DNA of 64,000 nucleotides from an uncultured Ruminococcus sp. (GCF_934476685.1 NZ_CAKSNX010000001.1:124001-188000), one strand, 5' to 3'; counted from the stretch's first letter, positions 41,812 to 51,253 are shown. Made by a program: numbers and translations. The notes: generated by a model from the letters alone, not told the origin.

Positions 41812-43188
41812 TTATCTCTCTTTAAGATTTTTGATTATATCGTCAACCGTTTCCTTTAACTGGCTGTTTTCTTTAAGAGTTTTCTCTATCTCTTTATAAT
41901 GAATGGTCATTGTGGAGTGGTTTTTGTTCAGAGCCTCTCCTATTTCAGTATAAGTCATGCCCTTTACTTCTTTAAGAACATATATGGATACTTTTCTTGC
42001 GATGGATATGTTCTGATGTCTGTGGGTTGACTTTATATCGTCCGCAGTAAGATCGAAAGCTGCCGCTACTTCATTAAGTATTCTGTCAACTGTGATCTCC
42101 GCAGGGTGATTTTCTATTATGATCTCTTTTATTACCCTCTGAGCCATGGAAATGGAAGGGTTTTCGTTTGTATATGTGGTGAGAGCCTTTATCTTGTTGA
42201 CTGTGCCCTCAAGCTGACGGATATTAGTCTTGATCTTTTCGGCGATTATTCTTGCTATGGAGTCGGAAAGCTGGAGATCGAGTATCTCTGCCTTTCTCTT
42301 TACGATAGCCATTCTTGTTTCAAAGTCAGGCAGAGTAACGTCTACCTGTACGCCGAGGGAAAATCTGTTAAGTATTCTGTTCTGAAGCTTGGATATTTTT
42401 GAAGGAGCGATATCGGAAGTCAGCACGATCTGCTTTCCTGCATTGTAAAGGTCGTTAAAGGTATGGAAAAATTCCTCCTGCATTCTGTCTTTTCCTGCAA
42501 TAGTCTGGATATCGTCTACCAGCAGGAAGTCAGCGTTGCGGTATTTTTCATGAAATCTTATGGTATCTTTAAATTCGAGCGCCTTTACAAGCTCATTGAT
42601 AAAGGATTCACCTGTGGTGTAGATTATCTTCATCTCAGGATTTTTCTTCTTTACCTCATGCTCGATAGCTTTCATAAGGTGAGTTTTGCCCAGTCCGGAA
42701 TCGCCGTAGATGATAAGTGGGTTGAACACCTTATTCGGGTCTATATCCTTTGAGTTGTCTGAATTTTTATCATATTTGTTTGCAACTGCGATACAGAATG
42801 CATAAGCAAGTTCGTTTGACTTGCCCTTGATGAAGTTGTCGAAGGTAAGGCTGTTCTTTGCGTCCTCGGAAAAGTCCGCAGTCTTTACTTCTATCTCTGC
42901 CTCATCTTTTTCAACTGAGTTTCCTTCGCTCTTGACAAGTATCTTAAGATCAACGTCAAAACCGAGGACATAAGCAAAAGCTTCTTTTATGGCTGCACCA
43001 TATGCAGTCAGAGCAGTATTTTTTACAAAATCCGAATCAGCAAGAAGATAAGCTGTGTTGTTTTCGAGCTTGTAAGGTTCAAGGACTTTTATCCACATAT
43101 TGTAACCCTGTTCGCTTATCTTATTTTCATTCGTAAGACTGTAACAGTATTTCAGCACCTCTGCAAATACTTCGTTAAAGGACTCCAT
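41812..43188 (-). CDS. dnaA: Chromosomal replication initiator DnaA
   Basis: 458 residues: domain I (1-80), linker, AAA+ domain with Walker A GDSGLGKT at 162-169, Walker B LLVDDIQT at 222-229 and the Arg-finger motif RILNRFSLGV at 271-280, and a C-terminal DNA-binding domain (from about 365). Domain IV is unusual: the PRQ motif is replaced by KVS (399-401) and the signature GGRDHTTV by LNKNHSTM (420-427), so several residues that read the DnaA box are changed. This agrees with the unusual box sequence in the adjacent spacer. Starts with ATG after GGAGG. Confidence 0.97.
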   Translation of the reverse strand: MESFNEVFAEVLKYCYSLTNENKISEQGYNMWIKVLEPYKLENNTAYLLADSDFVKNTALTAYGAAIKEAFAYVLGFDVDLKILVKSEGNSVEKDEAEIEVKTADFSEDAKNSLTFDNFIKGKSNELAYAFCIAVANKYDKNSDNSKDIDPNKVFNPLIIYGDSGLGKTHLMKAIEHEVKKKNPEMKIIYTTGESFINELVKALEFKDTIRFHEKYRNADFLLVDDIQTIAGKDRMQEEFFHTFNDLYNAGKQIVLTSDIAPSKISKLQNRILNRFSLGVQVDVTLPDFETRMAIVKRKAEILDLQLSDSIARIIAEKIKTNIRQLEGTVNKIKALTTYTNENPSISMAQRVIKEIIIENHPAEITVDRILNEVAAAFDLTADDIKSTHRHQNISIARKVSIYVLKEVKGMTYTEIGEALNKNHSTMTIHYKEIEKTLKENSQLKETVDDIIKNLKER

Positions 43189-43320
43189 TATTTTTATTAC
43201 CTCCGGATATACTTGATATACTTTCGTTTATTTTTTCGTAAAATTCCTATATTTCCTCAGCGCTGTTTGCTGTCGAAATTGTAAAAAATGAAAAATAGGC
43301 ATACTAATCAATTCTATTTC

Positions 43321-43349
43321 ATTATATCACATCTCAAAAAAAATTTCAA
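43321..43349 (-). promoter_or_regulatory. Promoter of dnaA
   Basis: TTGAAA (43344-43349), a 17-base spacer ending in TGTGA and TATAAT (43321-43326), reading leftward with an extended -10. A leader of about 125 bases follows. No TTTTCAACA-type box was seen in this promoter. Confidence 0.75.
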
Positions 43350-43589
43350 GAGTTATATATAATAAAATAGTAGCAAAAAGATCTCAGAGAAAAAGCCGCT
43401 GGCAGGATAAAAGAGGCAAAGCGGTGGTGATACCAAATAAAAGACAGAAAATTTTACTCTGACACAACATATTGTATACAAAGAAAAATCCTGCATTCTG
43501 ATTAATAAAATATTAAGATTTGAAGCCTGAGAAAAAGTGATAACCTTGAAAATGCCGTAAAAAATATTATAAAAAAATTGTGAATACAC

Positions 43590-43674
43590 TTGACAAAAGG
43601 TATAGGTATAGGATATAATGTTAAATTACAAGGACTATGTCAAAACCGATGTTTTCTGTGGGTTATTGACATAG
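43590..43674 (+). promoter_or_regulatory. rpmH promoter and leader inverted repeat
   Basis: TTGACA (43590-43595), an 18-base spacer and TATAAT (43614-43619), reading rightward. The leader holds a perfect 9-bp inverted repeat CTATGTCAA/TTGACATAG (43635-43643 and 43666-43674), 30 bases before the start codon. The stretch 43350-43589 between the two divergent promoters is AT-rich and shows no gene. Confidence 0.75.
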
Positions 43675-43704
43675 GTGGTATATTGCGGAAGGAGGATGAA
43701 TTTA

Positions 43705-43839
43705 ATGAAAAGAACTTATCAGCCTAAGAAGCTTCAGAGAAAGAAAGTACACGGCTTTATGAAGAGAATGTCCACTGCAAACGGCAGAAAGGTACTGGCT
43801 CGCAGAAGAGCAAAGGGCAGAGCAAGACTCAGCCACTAA
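43705..43839 (+). CDS. rpmH: Ribosomal protein L34
   Basis: A 44-residue protein MKRTYQPKKLQRKKVHGF, continuing through MSTANGRKVLARRRAKGR to SH, full-length L34 of the large ribosomal subunit. GGAGGATGAATTTA precedes the ATG. First gene of the rightward origin arm, with rnpA following, as in nearly all bacteria. Confidence 0.98.
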   Translation: MKRTYQPKKLQRKKVHGFMKRMSTANGRKVLARRRAKGRARLSH

Positions 43840-43849
43840 GATATAAACT

Positions 43850-43908
43850 GACCGTATACCGGCAATGTGCTGATGCTTTTGCCCGGTATAAGGTCTTTAT
43901 CTTTTTTT
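43850..43908 (+). terminator. Terminator/attenuator between rpmH and rnpA
   Basis: Stem GACC..TATACCGG/CCGGTATA..GGTC with an internal mismatch and a 20-base loop, followed by TTTATCTTTTTTT. It starts 11 bases after the rpmH stop; partial read-through would set the high L34 to low RnpA ratio. No separate strong rnpA promoter was seen. Confidence 0.75.
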
Positions 43909-43979
43909 AGAGTTTGTAAATTTTTTTCAGACAGCTTTTTGTATTTTTTAGTACGAAAGGCTGCGGACGGGGATATCAT

Positions 43980-44390
43980 ATGCTTTTCACGGTTGTATTA
44001 AAAGAAAACAAGGCATTTCAGAGGTGTTACAGAAAAGGAAGATTTACAGCGAACGGATATGTCTGCGCATATTTTTTTCCTAACAGAATGCCTGTGAACA
44101 GACTGGGTATAACCGTCAGCAAAAAAAACGGCAACGCCGTTCAGAGAAACCGCATAAAGCGTATAGTAAGGGCTGCGTACAGACTTAATGAGGACAAGCT
44201 GCCCATAGGATATGATATCGTTTTTGTCGGCAGGAATGATATTGCCGAAAAGTCGTCTGCGGATATAGAGAAGTTCATCTGCACAAAGCTTGTTAAAGAG
44301 ATGAACAGTCCCGAAAAGAAAGATCCAAGAAAGAAAAACGGCAGGGGACAAAATAACAGAATACAAAAGCAAAATCAAATTAAAGAGTAA
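43980..44390 (+). CDS. rnpA: Ribonuclease P protein component
   Basis: 136 residues with the RnpA signature NAVQRNRIKRIVRAAYR (about 51-67) and the N-terminal FQRCYRKGRF. It is the protein cofactor of the RNase P ribozyme that trims tRNA 5' ends. A Lys/Asn/Gln-rich extension (about 112-136) exceeds the usual 110-120 residues. It lies 1 base before yidD. Confidence 0.96.
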   Translation: MLFTVVLKENKAFQRCYRKGRFTANGYVCAYFFPNRMPVNRLGITVSKKNGNAVQRNRIKRIVRAAYRLNEDKLPIGYDIVFVGRNDIAEKSSADIEKFICTKLVKEMNSPEKKDPRKKNGRGQNNRIQKQNQIKE

Positions 44391-44391
44391 A

Positions 44392-44646
44392 ATGAGATAT
44401 CTTGCAGAGCTTATCATAAAATTTTACAGAAAATTTATCAGTCCGCTTTTTCCGGCGAGATGCAAGTATTATCCGTCATGTTCCAAATATGCGCTGGACG
44501 CATATAAGATGCACGGCTTTTTCAAGGGTACACTGCTGACGGTGTGGAGGATACTGAGGTGCAATCCATGGTCTTTGGGCGGGGTTGATCATGTTCCCGA
44601 AAGGATAACAAGGGATTATTTTAGGATAAAAAAGAATAAGAATTAA
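44392..44646 (+). CDS. yidD: Membrane protein insertion efficiency factor YidD
   Basis: 84 residues with the family signature FISPLFPARCKYYPSCSKYA and ILRCNPWSLGGVD. YidD is a small amphipathic inner-face protein that helps YidC-dependent insertion. The start is 1 base after the rnpA stop, so translation is coupled. Confidence 0.96.
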   Translation: MRYLAELIIKFYRKFISPLFPARCKYYPSCSKYALDAYKMHGFFKGTLLTVWRILRCNPWSLGGVDHVPERITRDYFRIKKNKN

Positions 44647-44676
44647 AATTAAGATAATGATTTTTGAAAATAACGG

Positions 44677-44727
44677 GTCTTTATTGATCTAATACTGAAT
44701 TAATAAAGACGTATTAATATATAGATC
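44677..44727 (+). promoter_or_regulatory. Two interlocked, mutually exclusive stems upstream of yidC
   Basis: Stem one: GTCTTTATT (44677-44685) with AATAAAGAC (44702-44710), perfect. Stem two: GATCTAATAC (44686-44695) with GTAT (44711-44714) and TAGATC (44722-44727). The arms interlock without linking loops, so both cannot form together. No T run follows. Could be a switch or partly chance in AT-rich DNA. Confidence 0.4.
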
Positions 44728-44794
44728 GCTTATGTTATGCAAAGTAAAAAAAGTAAAAAAGTAAAATGAATCAAAGAGATATCGGAGGAATTTG

Positions 44795-46135
44795 ATGAGT
44801 ATTATTGCTACACCTTTGGGATGGATAATGAAAGGCTGCTATTTCGTATGCAAGAATTACGGCATAGCGCTCCTGCTTTTCACTCTTCTTACAAGACTTA
44901 TAACATTCCCTCTTCAGATCAAGCAGCAGAAAAGTACGGCAAGAATGTCCATGCTGCAGCCTGAGCTGAAAAAGCTTCAGAAAAAGTATGCTAAAAATCA
45001 GCAGAAGCTGCAGGAAGAACAGATGAACCTTTATGCAAAAGCAGGCGTAAACCCTATGGCAAGCTGTCTGCCTATGCTTATCACAATGGTTATACTTTTT
45101 GCTCTTATCCCTGTAATTTACGGTCCGCTGACATATGTATCCAACATTGACAAGGACAAGGTAAATCAGTCAAATGAATTGATATCAAATCTTTACACTG
45201 TAAGTACAGAGGTACACAGCAACGATACTACTGTAACAGACCTTATCGCAGGATATGAAAAGGACGGCAAAGATCCTAAGGAAGAGCTTGAAACTCTCCT
45301 TAAGGACGAGGAAAAGTATCCTAATTCCGCAAAGGCTCTGGATAATGATACAAAGCTTGAAAATGTTGTGGACGCATTCGTTCTCCACAATGACCTCGAT
45401 GAGTTCATCACAAACGAAAAATATTTCTCACAGAACCTTATCAAGTCAAGACCTGAGCTTATGACTTTCGTTTTCGCACAGGATCTGGACGGCGAATATT
45501 CTGACGTTCTCGGAATAGTTTCAAGCGAGATCGAAGATTTCGCACATGACTTCAACTACGATTTCTTTGGTATCTACATGGGTACGATACCTTCCATAAA
45601 GAGCATAACCTGCATCATTCCTATACTATGTTTTGTTCTCCAGCTGCTGGTTACTATCGTTTCTCAGCACTTCCAGAAGAAGAACAATCCTGACGCTGTA
45701 AAAATGGGCGGCTCTATGATGATAATGATGTACATTATGCCTCTGTTCTCACTCTGGATCGCATTCTCTTATCCTCTTGGACTTGGTCTTTACTGGTGCT
45801 ATTCTTCAATATTCGCACTTCTCCAGACAATAGTTCTCAATAAGATATACACTCCTGACCACGTTGCAGAGCTGGTCGAAAGAGATATAGCTAAGGAAAA
45901 GAAAAAGGGCAAGCAGAATTTCATGCAGAAAATGGCTGAGGCTCAGATGATACAGTCCGGAAAAGACCCCAGCGAAGTAAGAAAGGCTATACACGAGGAT
46001 ATCGGCGACGATTATGAAGAGCCGAAGAAAAAGTCCAAAACAGAAATGAAGGACGAGCAGAGAAAAAAGCTTAACGAAGCGAGAAAACGTATGGCAGAGA
46101 AATACGGCGATGAATATGACGATTCGCAGGATTAA
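44795..46135 (+). CDS. yidC: YidC/OxaA membrane protein insertase
   Basis: ATG at 44795 after ATCGGAGGAATTTG. 446 residues: a first membrane segment with the conserved hydrophilic-groove Arg (LLTRLITFPLQIKQQ), the basic loop PELKKLQKKYAKNQQK, and further segments near 82-105, 265-285, 305-325 and 328-350. A large hydrophilic loop (about 115-260) and a Lys/Glu-rich cytoplasmic tail of about 80 residues are longer than in Bacillus SpoIIIJ; basic tails help bind ribosomes. It inserts membrane proteins alone or with SecYEG. Confidence 0.95.
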   Translation: MSIIATPLGWIMKGCYFVCKNYGIALLLFTLLTRLITFPLQIKQQKSTARMSMLQPELKKLQKKYAKNQQKLQEEQMNLYAKAGVNPMASCLPMLITMVILFALIPVIYGPLTYVSNIDKDKVNQSNELISNLYTVSTEVHSNDTTVTDLIAGYEKDGKDPKEELETLLKDEEKYPNSAKALDNDTKLENVVDAFVLHNDLDEFITNEKYFSQNLIKSRPELMTFVFAQDLDGEYSDVLGIVSSEIEDFAHDFNYDFFGIYMGTIPSIKSITCIIPILCFVLQLLVTIVSQHFQKKNNPDAVKMGGSMMIMMYIMPLFSLWIAFSYPLGLGLYWCYSSIFALLQTIVLNKIYTPDHVAELVERDIAKEKKKGKQNFMQKMAEAQMIQSGKDPSEVRKAIHEDIGDDYEEPKKKSKTEMKDEQRKKLNEARKRMAEKYGDEYDDSQD

Positions 46136-46164
46136 TATTTACCTATTTGAGAGGAGCAGGAATT

Positions 46165-46965
46165 ATGAAACAGACATTTACGGCTGCAACAGTTGAAGCT
46201 GCAAAAGCAATGGCAGTCAGTGAGTTCGGAGTAAGTGAGGAAAAGATAACATTTACAGTTGTTGAAGAACCTAAGAAGTCGCTTTTCGGCAAGATGAAGG
46301 GCGAAGCAAAGGTAGACGCTGAATATACTGAAACAAAGACAGATATTGCAGTAAAGTACATCAAGAAAGTTCTCACAGCAATGGGAATAGAGAATGTTAC
46401 AGTTGAAGAGAGCGAGATCGAAAACGGCGTTGCTCTTGAGATAAACGGCGACGGTTTTGAAGAGCTTATCGGTAAGAAGGGCGAGCTGCTCGATTCACTC
46501 CAGTATCTTGCATCACTGGTAAGCAACAGGATCGACAGAGAATATTTCAGAATCACAACAGACTGCAACGGTTTCAGAGAGAGAAGAAAAGTTCAGCTTG
46601 AAGAGCTTGCAAGAAAGATCGCAAACAACGTAAAGAAGAACGGCAGATCTTCAGCTCTCGAACCAATGAATCCATATGAGAGAAGAATAATCCACGCAGC
46701 AGTATCCGAGATAGAGGGCGTTCAGTCCCAGTCAAAGGGTGAAGAGCCTTACAGAAAAGTAATAATCAGCTCAACAAATCCAAGAAGAGATGACAGAGGC
46801 GGATACAGAAAAGGCGGCAAGGGCAGAAGAAACGGCGGAAGAAGAAACAATGCTCCACGCAGCAAGGGATTTGATTTCACCACAAGCTTTGAGAAGGAAT
46901 ACAAGAAGCCAAAGCCTGAGGATTCAATGACCGATGCAGGACTTTACTCAAAGATAGAGTTCTGA
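46165..46965 (+). CDS. khpB: KhpB/Jag RNA-binding protein (Jag-N, KH, R3H)
   Basis: Start at ATG 46165 after GAGGAGCAGGAATT. 266 residues: Jag-N domain (1-50, FTAATVEAAKAMAVSEFGV), KH domain (about 75-150 with GKKGELLDSLQYLASL), R3H domain (about 150-210, with PMNPYERRIIHAAVSE), and a Gly/Arg-rich linker near the C-terminus. In Firmicutes KhpB pairs with KhpA and binds RNA, affecting cell division and envelope. Always beside yidC. Confidence 0.95.
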   Translation: MKQTFTAATVEAAKAMAVSEFGVSEEKITFTVVEEPKKSLFGKMKGEAKVDAEYTETKTDIAVKYIKKVLTAMGIENVTVEESEIENGVALEINGDGFEELIGKKGELLDSLQYLASLVSNRIDREYFRITTDCNGFRERRKVQLEELARKIANNVKKNGRSSALEPMNPYERRIIHAAVSEIEGVQSQSKGEEPYRKVIISSTNPRRDDRGGYRKGGKGRRNGGRRNNAPRSKGFDFTTSFEKEYKKPKPEDSMTDAGLYSKIEF

Positions 46966-46977
46966 TAAATAAAAATT

Positions 46978-47017
46978 ACAGCAGACAGGTCGGTTTGATC
47001 TGTCTGCTGTTTCTTTT
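46978..47017 (+). terminator. Intrinsic terminator after khpB
   Basis: Perfect stem ACAGCAGACAG/CTGTCTGCTGT with an 11-base loop, followed by TTCTTTT. Confidence 0.85.
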
Positions 47018-47026
47018 ATGTCTTAA

Positions 47027-47055
47027 TTGACTTTATCGTGTTATAGTGATATAAT
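47027..47055 (+). promoter_or_regulatory. Sigma-A promoter for mnmE
   Basis: TTGACT (47027-47032), a 17-base spacer and TATAAT (47050-47055), about 60 bases before mnmE. Confidence 0.75.
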
Positions 47056-47116
47056 TACAATGGTGAAGTAGAGTTAAGGCTCGATAAATTGTTTTCCGAA
47101 AGGATTGATATTATAA

Positions 47117-48484
47117 ATGTCCGATATATGCGCTGTTTCCACTCCTCTCGCTGAGGGCGGTATCTCAGTAATACGAATAAGCGGTGAGAATGCAGTTTCT
47201 GTTGCCGCAAAAATTTTTAAACCTTTATCATGTGAGTCTGTTGAAAATATGCAGGGCTATACCTGTGCATACGGCAGGATAACTGACGGGGAAAAGGTGG
47301 TAGATGACGGTGTGCTGACAGTTTTCCGTGCGCCGAAGTCTTATACAGGCGAGGACGTGGCGGAGATATCATGTCACGGCGGAATTTTTGTTACGAAACA
47401 GGTTTTAAGGCTTTGTCTGAAAAACGGCGCAGTTCTTGCAAATAAAGGTGAGTTTACAAAACGTGCTTTGCTCAACGGAAAAATGTCACTTACGCAGGCG
47501 GAATCTGTTATGGATACTATATCAGCTCAGGGCGAATATGAACTTGCGTCTGCAAATCTGACAAGAGAAGGCAGGCTGTTTAAAAAGATATCGGGAGTAA
47601 CAAAGCGGCTTGTGAAGATACTGGGAGAACTTGCCGCATGGGTGGATTATCCCGAAGAGGATCTTCCCGAAGTTGAGGAAGAAAATCTGCGGACAAGTCT
47701 GAAAGAATCCATAGCTGTTACGGAAAAGATACTGCGTGATTATGATAACGGAATGGTGCTGAAACGTGGAGTCGATACCTGTATAGCAGGAAAACCGAAT
47801 GTTGGAAAATCTACACTGATGAATATGCTGCTCGGATATGACCGCTCAATAGTTACCGATGTTGCAGGTACGACAAGAGATGTTATTGAGGAAAGTGCGA
47901 AAATAGGCGAACTTACCCTAAAGCTTTCCGATACCGCAGGCATACACGAAACTGATGACAAGGTGGAAAAAATAGGCGTTGAGATAGCAAAGAAAAAGCT
48001 TGACAATGCGATGCTCATAATGGAGGTCTTTGACACCTCACGTCCTCTTGATGATGAGGACAAGGAGCTGCTTGAATATGTTAAGAATACAGGCAGAAAA
48101 ACTATTATCGTGCTGAACAAATCCGACCTTGAAAGCAGGATAGACAAAGAATTTTTCAACAGTTACAGCAATAGTATAGTTGAGATTTCGGCTAAGAATG
48201 AAGAGGGAAAAGATTCACTGCAAAGCGAGATAGAGAAGATGTTCAGTCCGGAGGATTATGACGCAGACAGTACGATATTTGCAAATGAAAGGCAGATGAA
48301 CTGTGCGCAGACAGCGGACAAATATCTGAAAATGGCTCTCGAAAGCCTTGATATGGGAGAGACACTTGACGCTGTTACTGTGATGATAGATTATGCGGCA
48401 AATGCACTTATGGAGCTTACGGGAGAAAAGGCGACAGAGGCGGTAGTTGACGAGGTCTTTTCTAAGTTCTGTGTTGGAAAATAA
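47117..48484 (+). CDS. mnmE: tRNA modification GTPase MnmE
   Basis: 455 residues: N-terminal formyl-THF-binding domain (1-118), helical domain, G domain with P-loop GKPNVGKS at 225-232, DVAGTTRD, DTAGI and NKSD, and the C-terminal FCVGK (family FCIGK) with the conserved Cys. With MnmG it makes cmnm5-U34 in tRNAs. mnmG follows 44 bases later. Confidence 0.97.
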   Translation: MSDICAVSTPLAEGGISVIRISGENAVSVAAKIFKPLSCESVENMQGYTCAYGRITDGEKVVDDGVLTVFRAPKSYTGEDVAEISCHGGIFVTKQVLRLCLKNGAVLANKGEFTKRALLNGKMSLTQAESVMDTISAQGEYELASANLTREGRLFKKISGVTKRLVKILGELAAWVDYPEEDLPEVEEENLRTSLKESIAVTEKILRDYDNGMVLKRGVDTCIAGKPNVGKSTLMNMLLGYDRSIVTDVAGTTRDVIEESAKIGELTLKLSDTAGIHETDDKVEKIGVEIAKKKLDNAMLIMEVFDTSRPLDDEDKELLEYVKNTGRKTIIVLNKSDLESRIDKEFFNSYSNSIVEISAKNEEGKDSLQSEIEKMFSPEDYDADSTIFANERQMNCAQTADKYLKMALESLDMGETLDAVTVMIDYAANALMELTGEKATEAVVDEVFSKFCVGK

Positions 48485-48528
48485 CAAGGCAATAATGGTT
48501 TAAAGTTTTTAAGTTTTTATAAAAAAAG

Positions 48529-50445
48529 GTGAAAAAATTGGAAAGTAAAGCAAGTTCAGATACAAATATAGAAAACAGAGAATATTTTGATATTATAGTT
48601 ATCGGCGCAGGTCACGCAGGCTGTGAGGCTGCTTTGGCGGGAGCAAGGATGGGACTGAAAACAGCGCTTTTTACCATAACTCTTGACGGTGTGGCAAATA
48701 TGCCATGCAACCCTTCTATAGGCGGAACTGCAAAGGGACATCTTGTCAGAGAGATAGACGCTCTCGGCGGAGAAATGGGAAAAGCTGCTGATAAGACGCT
48801 TATACAGAGCAGGATACTGAACAGAGGAAAAGGTCCTGCCGTTCATAGTTTAAGGGCGCAGATAGACAGAGTAAAATATCATACACTTATGAAAAAGACT
48901 ATTGAAGATACTGAGGGACTTTTTCTTAAACAGGCTGAGGTAACGGAGATACTTTTTGAGGAGGACGGAAAGACCGTCTGCGGAATAAAAACAAAGCTCG
49001 GCACAGAATATTCATGCAAAGCGGCAATAATTGCAAGCGGAACATATCTTAACGGAGAAGTCCATGTCGGCGCAGTTTCATATTCAAGCGGACCTGATTC
49101 TGTTCAGCCTGCGCTTTATCTTTCAGATTGTCTGAAAAAGGCAGGAATGACCATAAGAAGATTTAAAACAGGAACTCCTGCAAGAGTTCACAAGCGTTCG
49201 ATAGATTTCGACAAGCTGGAGATACAGGACGGAGATGAAAAGATAACTCCTTTCTCTTTCTCTGAAACGGAAAAGCTTGAAAATAAGGTCAGCTGCTATG
49301 TTGCATATACCAATGCTGAAACTCATAAGGTCATAATGGATAATATCCACCTCTCCCCTATCTATTCGGGAAGAATACACGCAATAGGTCCGAGATACTG
49401 TCCGTCTATTGAAGATAAGATAATGAGATTTTCAGACAAGCCCCGTCATCAGCTTTTTATTGAGCCAATGGGACTTGATACAGAGGAATATTATTTGCAG
49501 GGAATGTCATCATCTCTTCCTGAGTATGTTCAGCTTGAATTTTTACATACTATAAAGGGACTTGAACACGTTGAGATAATGAGAAATGCGTATGCTATCG
49601 AGTATGACTGCTGCGATCCGACCGAGCTGAGAACTACCCTTGAATTCAAAGCCTTTAACGGACTTTACGGAGCAGGACAGTTTAACGGAACGTCGGGTTA
49701 TGAGGAGGCAGCTGCGCAGGGCTTATGTGCAGGCATAAATGCGGCACTGAAAATAAAGGGCGAAGAACCTATGATACTGGACAGAGCGTCATCTTATATC
49801 GGAACGCTTATAGACGATCTCTGTACAAAAGGCTGTTCAGACCCATACAGAATGTTGACTTCGAGAAGTGAATACAGACTTCTTTTAAGACAGGATAACG
49901 CCGATATAAGACTTACGCCAATAGGTCACAGGATCGGACTTATTTCTGATGAAAGATATGAGCATTTACAGGAAAAGATAAAGCAGATAGATGAAGAGGT
50001 AAAAAGGCTTTGGAAAATAAATATCGCTCCGTCTGACGAGATAAACGAGTATCTTGAAAGTGTGGGAACGGACAGGATAACAAACGGCTATAAACTGGCG
50101 CAGATAATCCGCCGTCCGCAGGTAGCGTATGAAGATACTGCCTTTATGGATAAGGACAGACCTGAACTTTCTGAAGAAGTTAAAGAACAGGTGGAACTTC
50201 AGATAAAGTATGACGGCTATATAAAGATACAGCTTGAACAGGTCGAGGCTATGAGAAAACTGGAGAAAAAGAAGATCCCTGAGGATATAGACTACGATCA
50301 GATAAAGAGTTTAAGACTGGAAGCAACGGAAAAGCTCAAAAAGATAAGACCTGTTTCTGTGGGACAGGCGAGCAGAATAAGCGGAGTAAATCCTGCGGAT
50401 ATAAATGTTCTGCTTGTATGGCTTGAACAAAACGGTAAAAATTAG
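48529..50445 (+). CDS. mnmG: tRNA modification enzyme MnmG (GidA)
   Basis: 638 residues if the GTG at 48529 is used; a TTG at 48538, six bases after AAAGGTG, is at least as likely because the GTG lies within that Shine-Dalgarno sequence. FAD-binding Rossmann motif IIVIGAGHAGCEAA, then MPCNPSIGGTAKGHLVREIDALGG, the LEFKAFNGLYGAGQFNGTSGYEEA block, and helical C-terminal domain binding MnmE (QASRISGVNPADINVLLVWLE). rsmG, which usually follows in Firmicutes, is absent here. Confidence 0.97.
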   Translation: MKKLESKASSDTNIENREYFDIIVIGAGHAGCEAALAGARMGLKTALFTITLDGVANMPCNPSIGGTAKGHLVREIDALGGEMGKAADKTLIQSRILNRGKGPAVHSLRAQIDRVKYHTLMKKTIEDTEGLFLKQAEVTEILFEEDGKTVCGIKTKLGTEYSCKAAIIASGTYLNGEVHVGAVSYSSGPDSVQPALYLSDCLKKAGMTIRRFKTGTPARVHKRSIDFDKLEIQDGDEKITPFSFSETEKLENKVSCYVAYTNAETHKVIMDNIHLSPIYSGRIHAIGPRYCPSIEDKIMRFSDKPRHQLFIEPMGLDTEEYYLQGMSSSLPEYVQLEFLHTIKGLEHVEIMRNAYAIEYDCCDPTELRTTLEFKAFNGLYGAGQFNGTSGYEEAAAQGLCAGINAALKIKGEEPMILDRASSYIGTLIDDLCTKGCSDPYRMLTSRSEYRLLLRQDNADIRLTPIGHRIGLISDERYEHLQEKIKQIDEEVKRLWKINIAPSDEINEYLESVGTDRITNGYKLAQIIRRPQVAYEDTAFMDKDRPELSEEVKEQVELQIKYDGYIKIQLEQVEAMRKLEKKKIPEDIDYDQIKSLRLEATEKLKKIRPVSVGQASRISGVNPADINVLLVWLEQNGKN

Positions 50446-50466
50446 AGATTCAGAAAGGACATTGAA

Positions 50467-51240
50467 ATGCCCAATACAAATAACGTAAAAGTAAAGGATA
50501 TATATGACTATATAAATGATATAGCACCATATTCATTGCAGGAAAGCTATGACAACAGCGGCATAAATGTGTGTTTTAAAGAAAAAAATGTTGAAAATGT
50601 TATGCTTGCTCTGGATATAACAAATGAGATAATAGATGAGGCGAAAGAGAAAAATGTTCAGCTTATCTTAACTCATCACCCTGTTATTTTCAAGGCTTTG
50701 AAAAATCTCAGCGACTCGGATATTGCTGTAAAGCTGTGTCTTAACGGGATATCAGCCGTTTCTGCGCATACTAATTTTGACAGTGCAAAAATGAATGATA
50801 TACTGTGTGAAAAGCTTGGTCTTAAACAGGTTTCTCCCCTTGCAGTTGAAAACGGAACACCGCTTGGCTGTATATGCGAAACTGAGAAAATCACTGCAAA
50901 GCAGCTTGCGGAGAGGATAAAGTCTGCTTTGGGCAATACTGTAATAAGATACAACAGCATTGATAAAAAGATAAAAAGAATAGCGGTATGTTCGGGCAGC
51001 GGAGGAAGCTTTTTAAGAAACTGTTTGGCGGAAAACTGCGACGCTTTTATTACGGGAGATGTAAAGCACGATATTTTCATTGATGCTCACAATGCAGGAT
51101 TGTGCGTTTTTGACGCAGGGCATTTCCATACGGAAAATATTTTCTGCGAGTATATGGAAAAGGTGCTGTCGGAGAGATTTCCTGAGGTGAGATCTTTCAC
51201 GGCAGATAGCAACAAAGATATTTTATCATATGAATTTTAA
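50467..51240 (+). CDS. Nif3-like dinuclear metal centre protein
   Basis: 257 residues: N-terminal IAPYSLQESYDNSGINV, metal ligand motif LILTHHPVIF near 60-69, and C-terminal GDVKHDIFIDAHNAGLCVFDAGHFHTE parts (described in pieces: GDVKHDIF and DAGHFHTE) carrying His and Glu ligands. These are the YqfO/NIF3 proteins, also named GTP cyclohydrolase I type 2; cellular role uncertain. It lacks the central insertion of longer homologues such as Bacillus YqfO. It lies 21 bases after mnmG. Confidence 0.9.
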   Translation: MPNTNNVKVKDIYDYINDIAPYSLQESYDNSGINVCFKEKNVENVMLALDITNEIIDEAKEKNVQLILTHHPVIFKALKNLSDSDIAVKLCLNGISAVSAHTNFDSAKMNDILCEKLGLKQVSPLAVENGTPLGCICETEKITAKQLAERIKSALGNTVIRYNSIDKKIKRIAVCSGSGGSFLRNCLAENCDAFITGDVKHDIFIDAHNAGLCVFDAGHFHTENIFCEYMEKVLSERFPEVRSFTADSNKDILSYEF

Positions 51241-51253
51241 GGAGATAATATAA

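Noticed and set aside
44647..44794. Small RNA gene between yidD and yidC
   Set aside because: No promoter with both boxes and no terminator; kept only as alternative stems.
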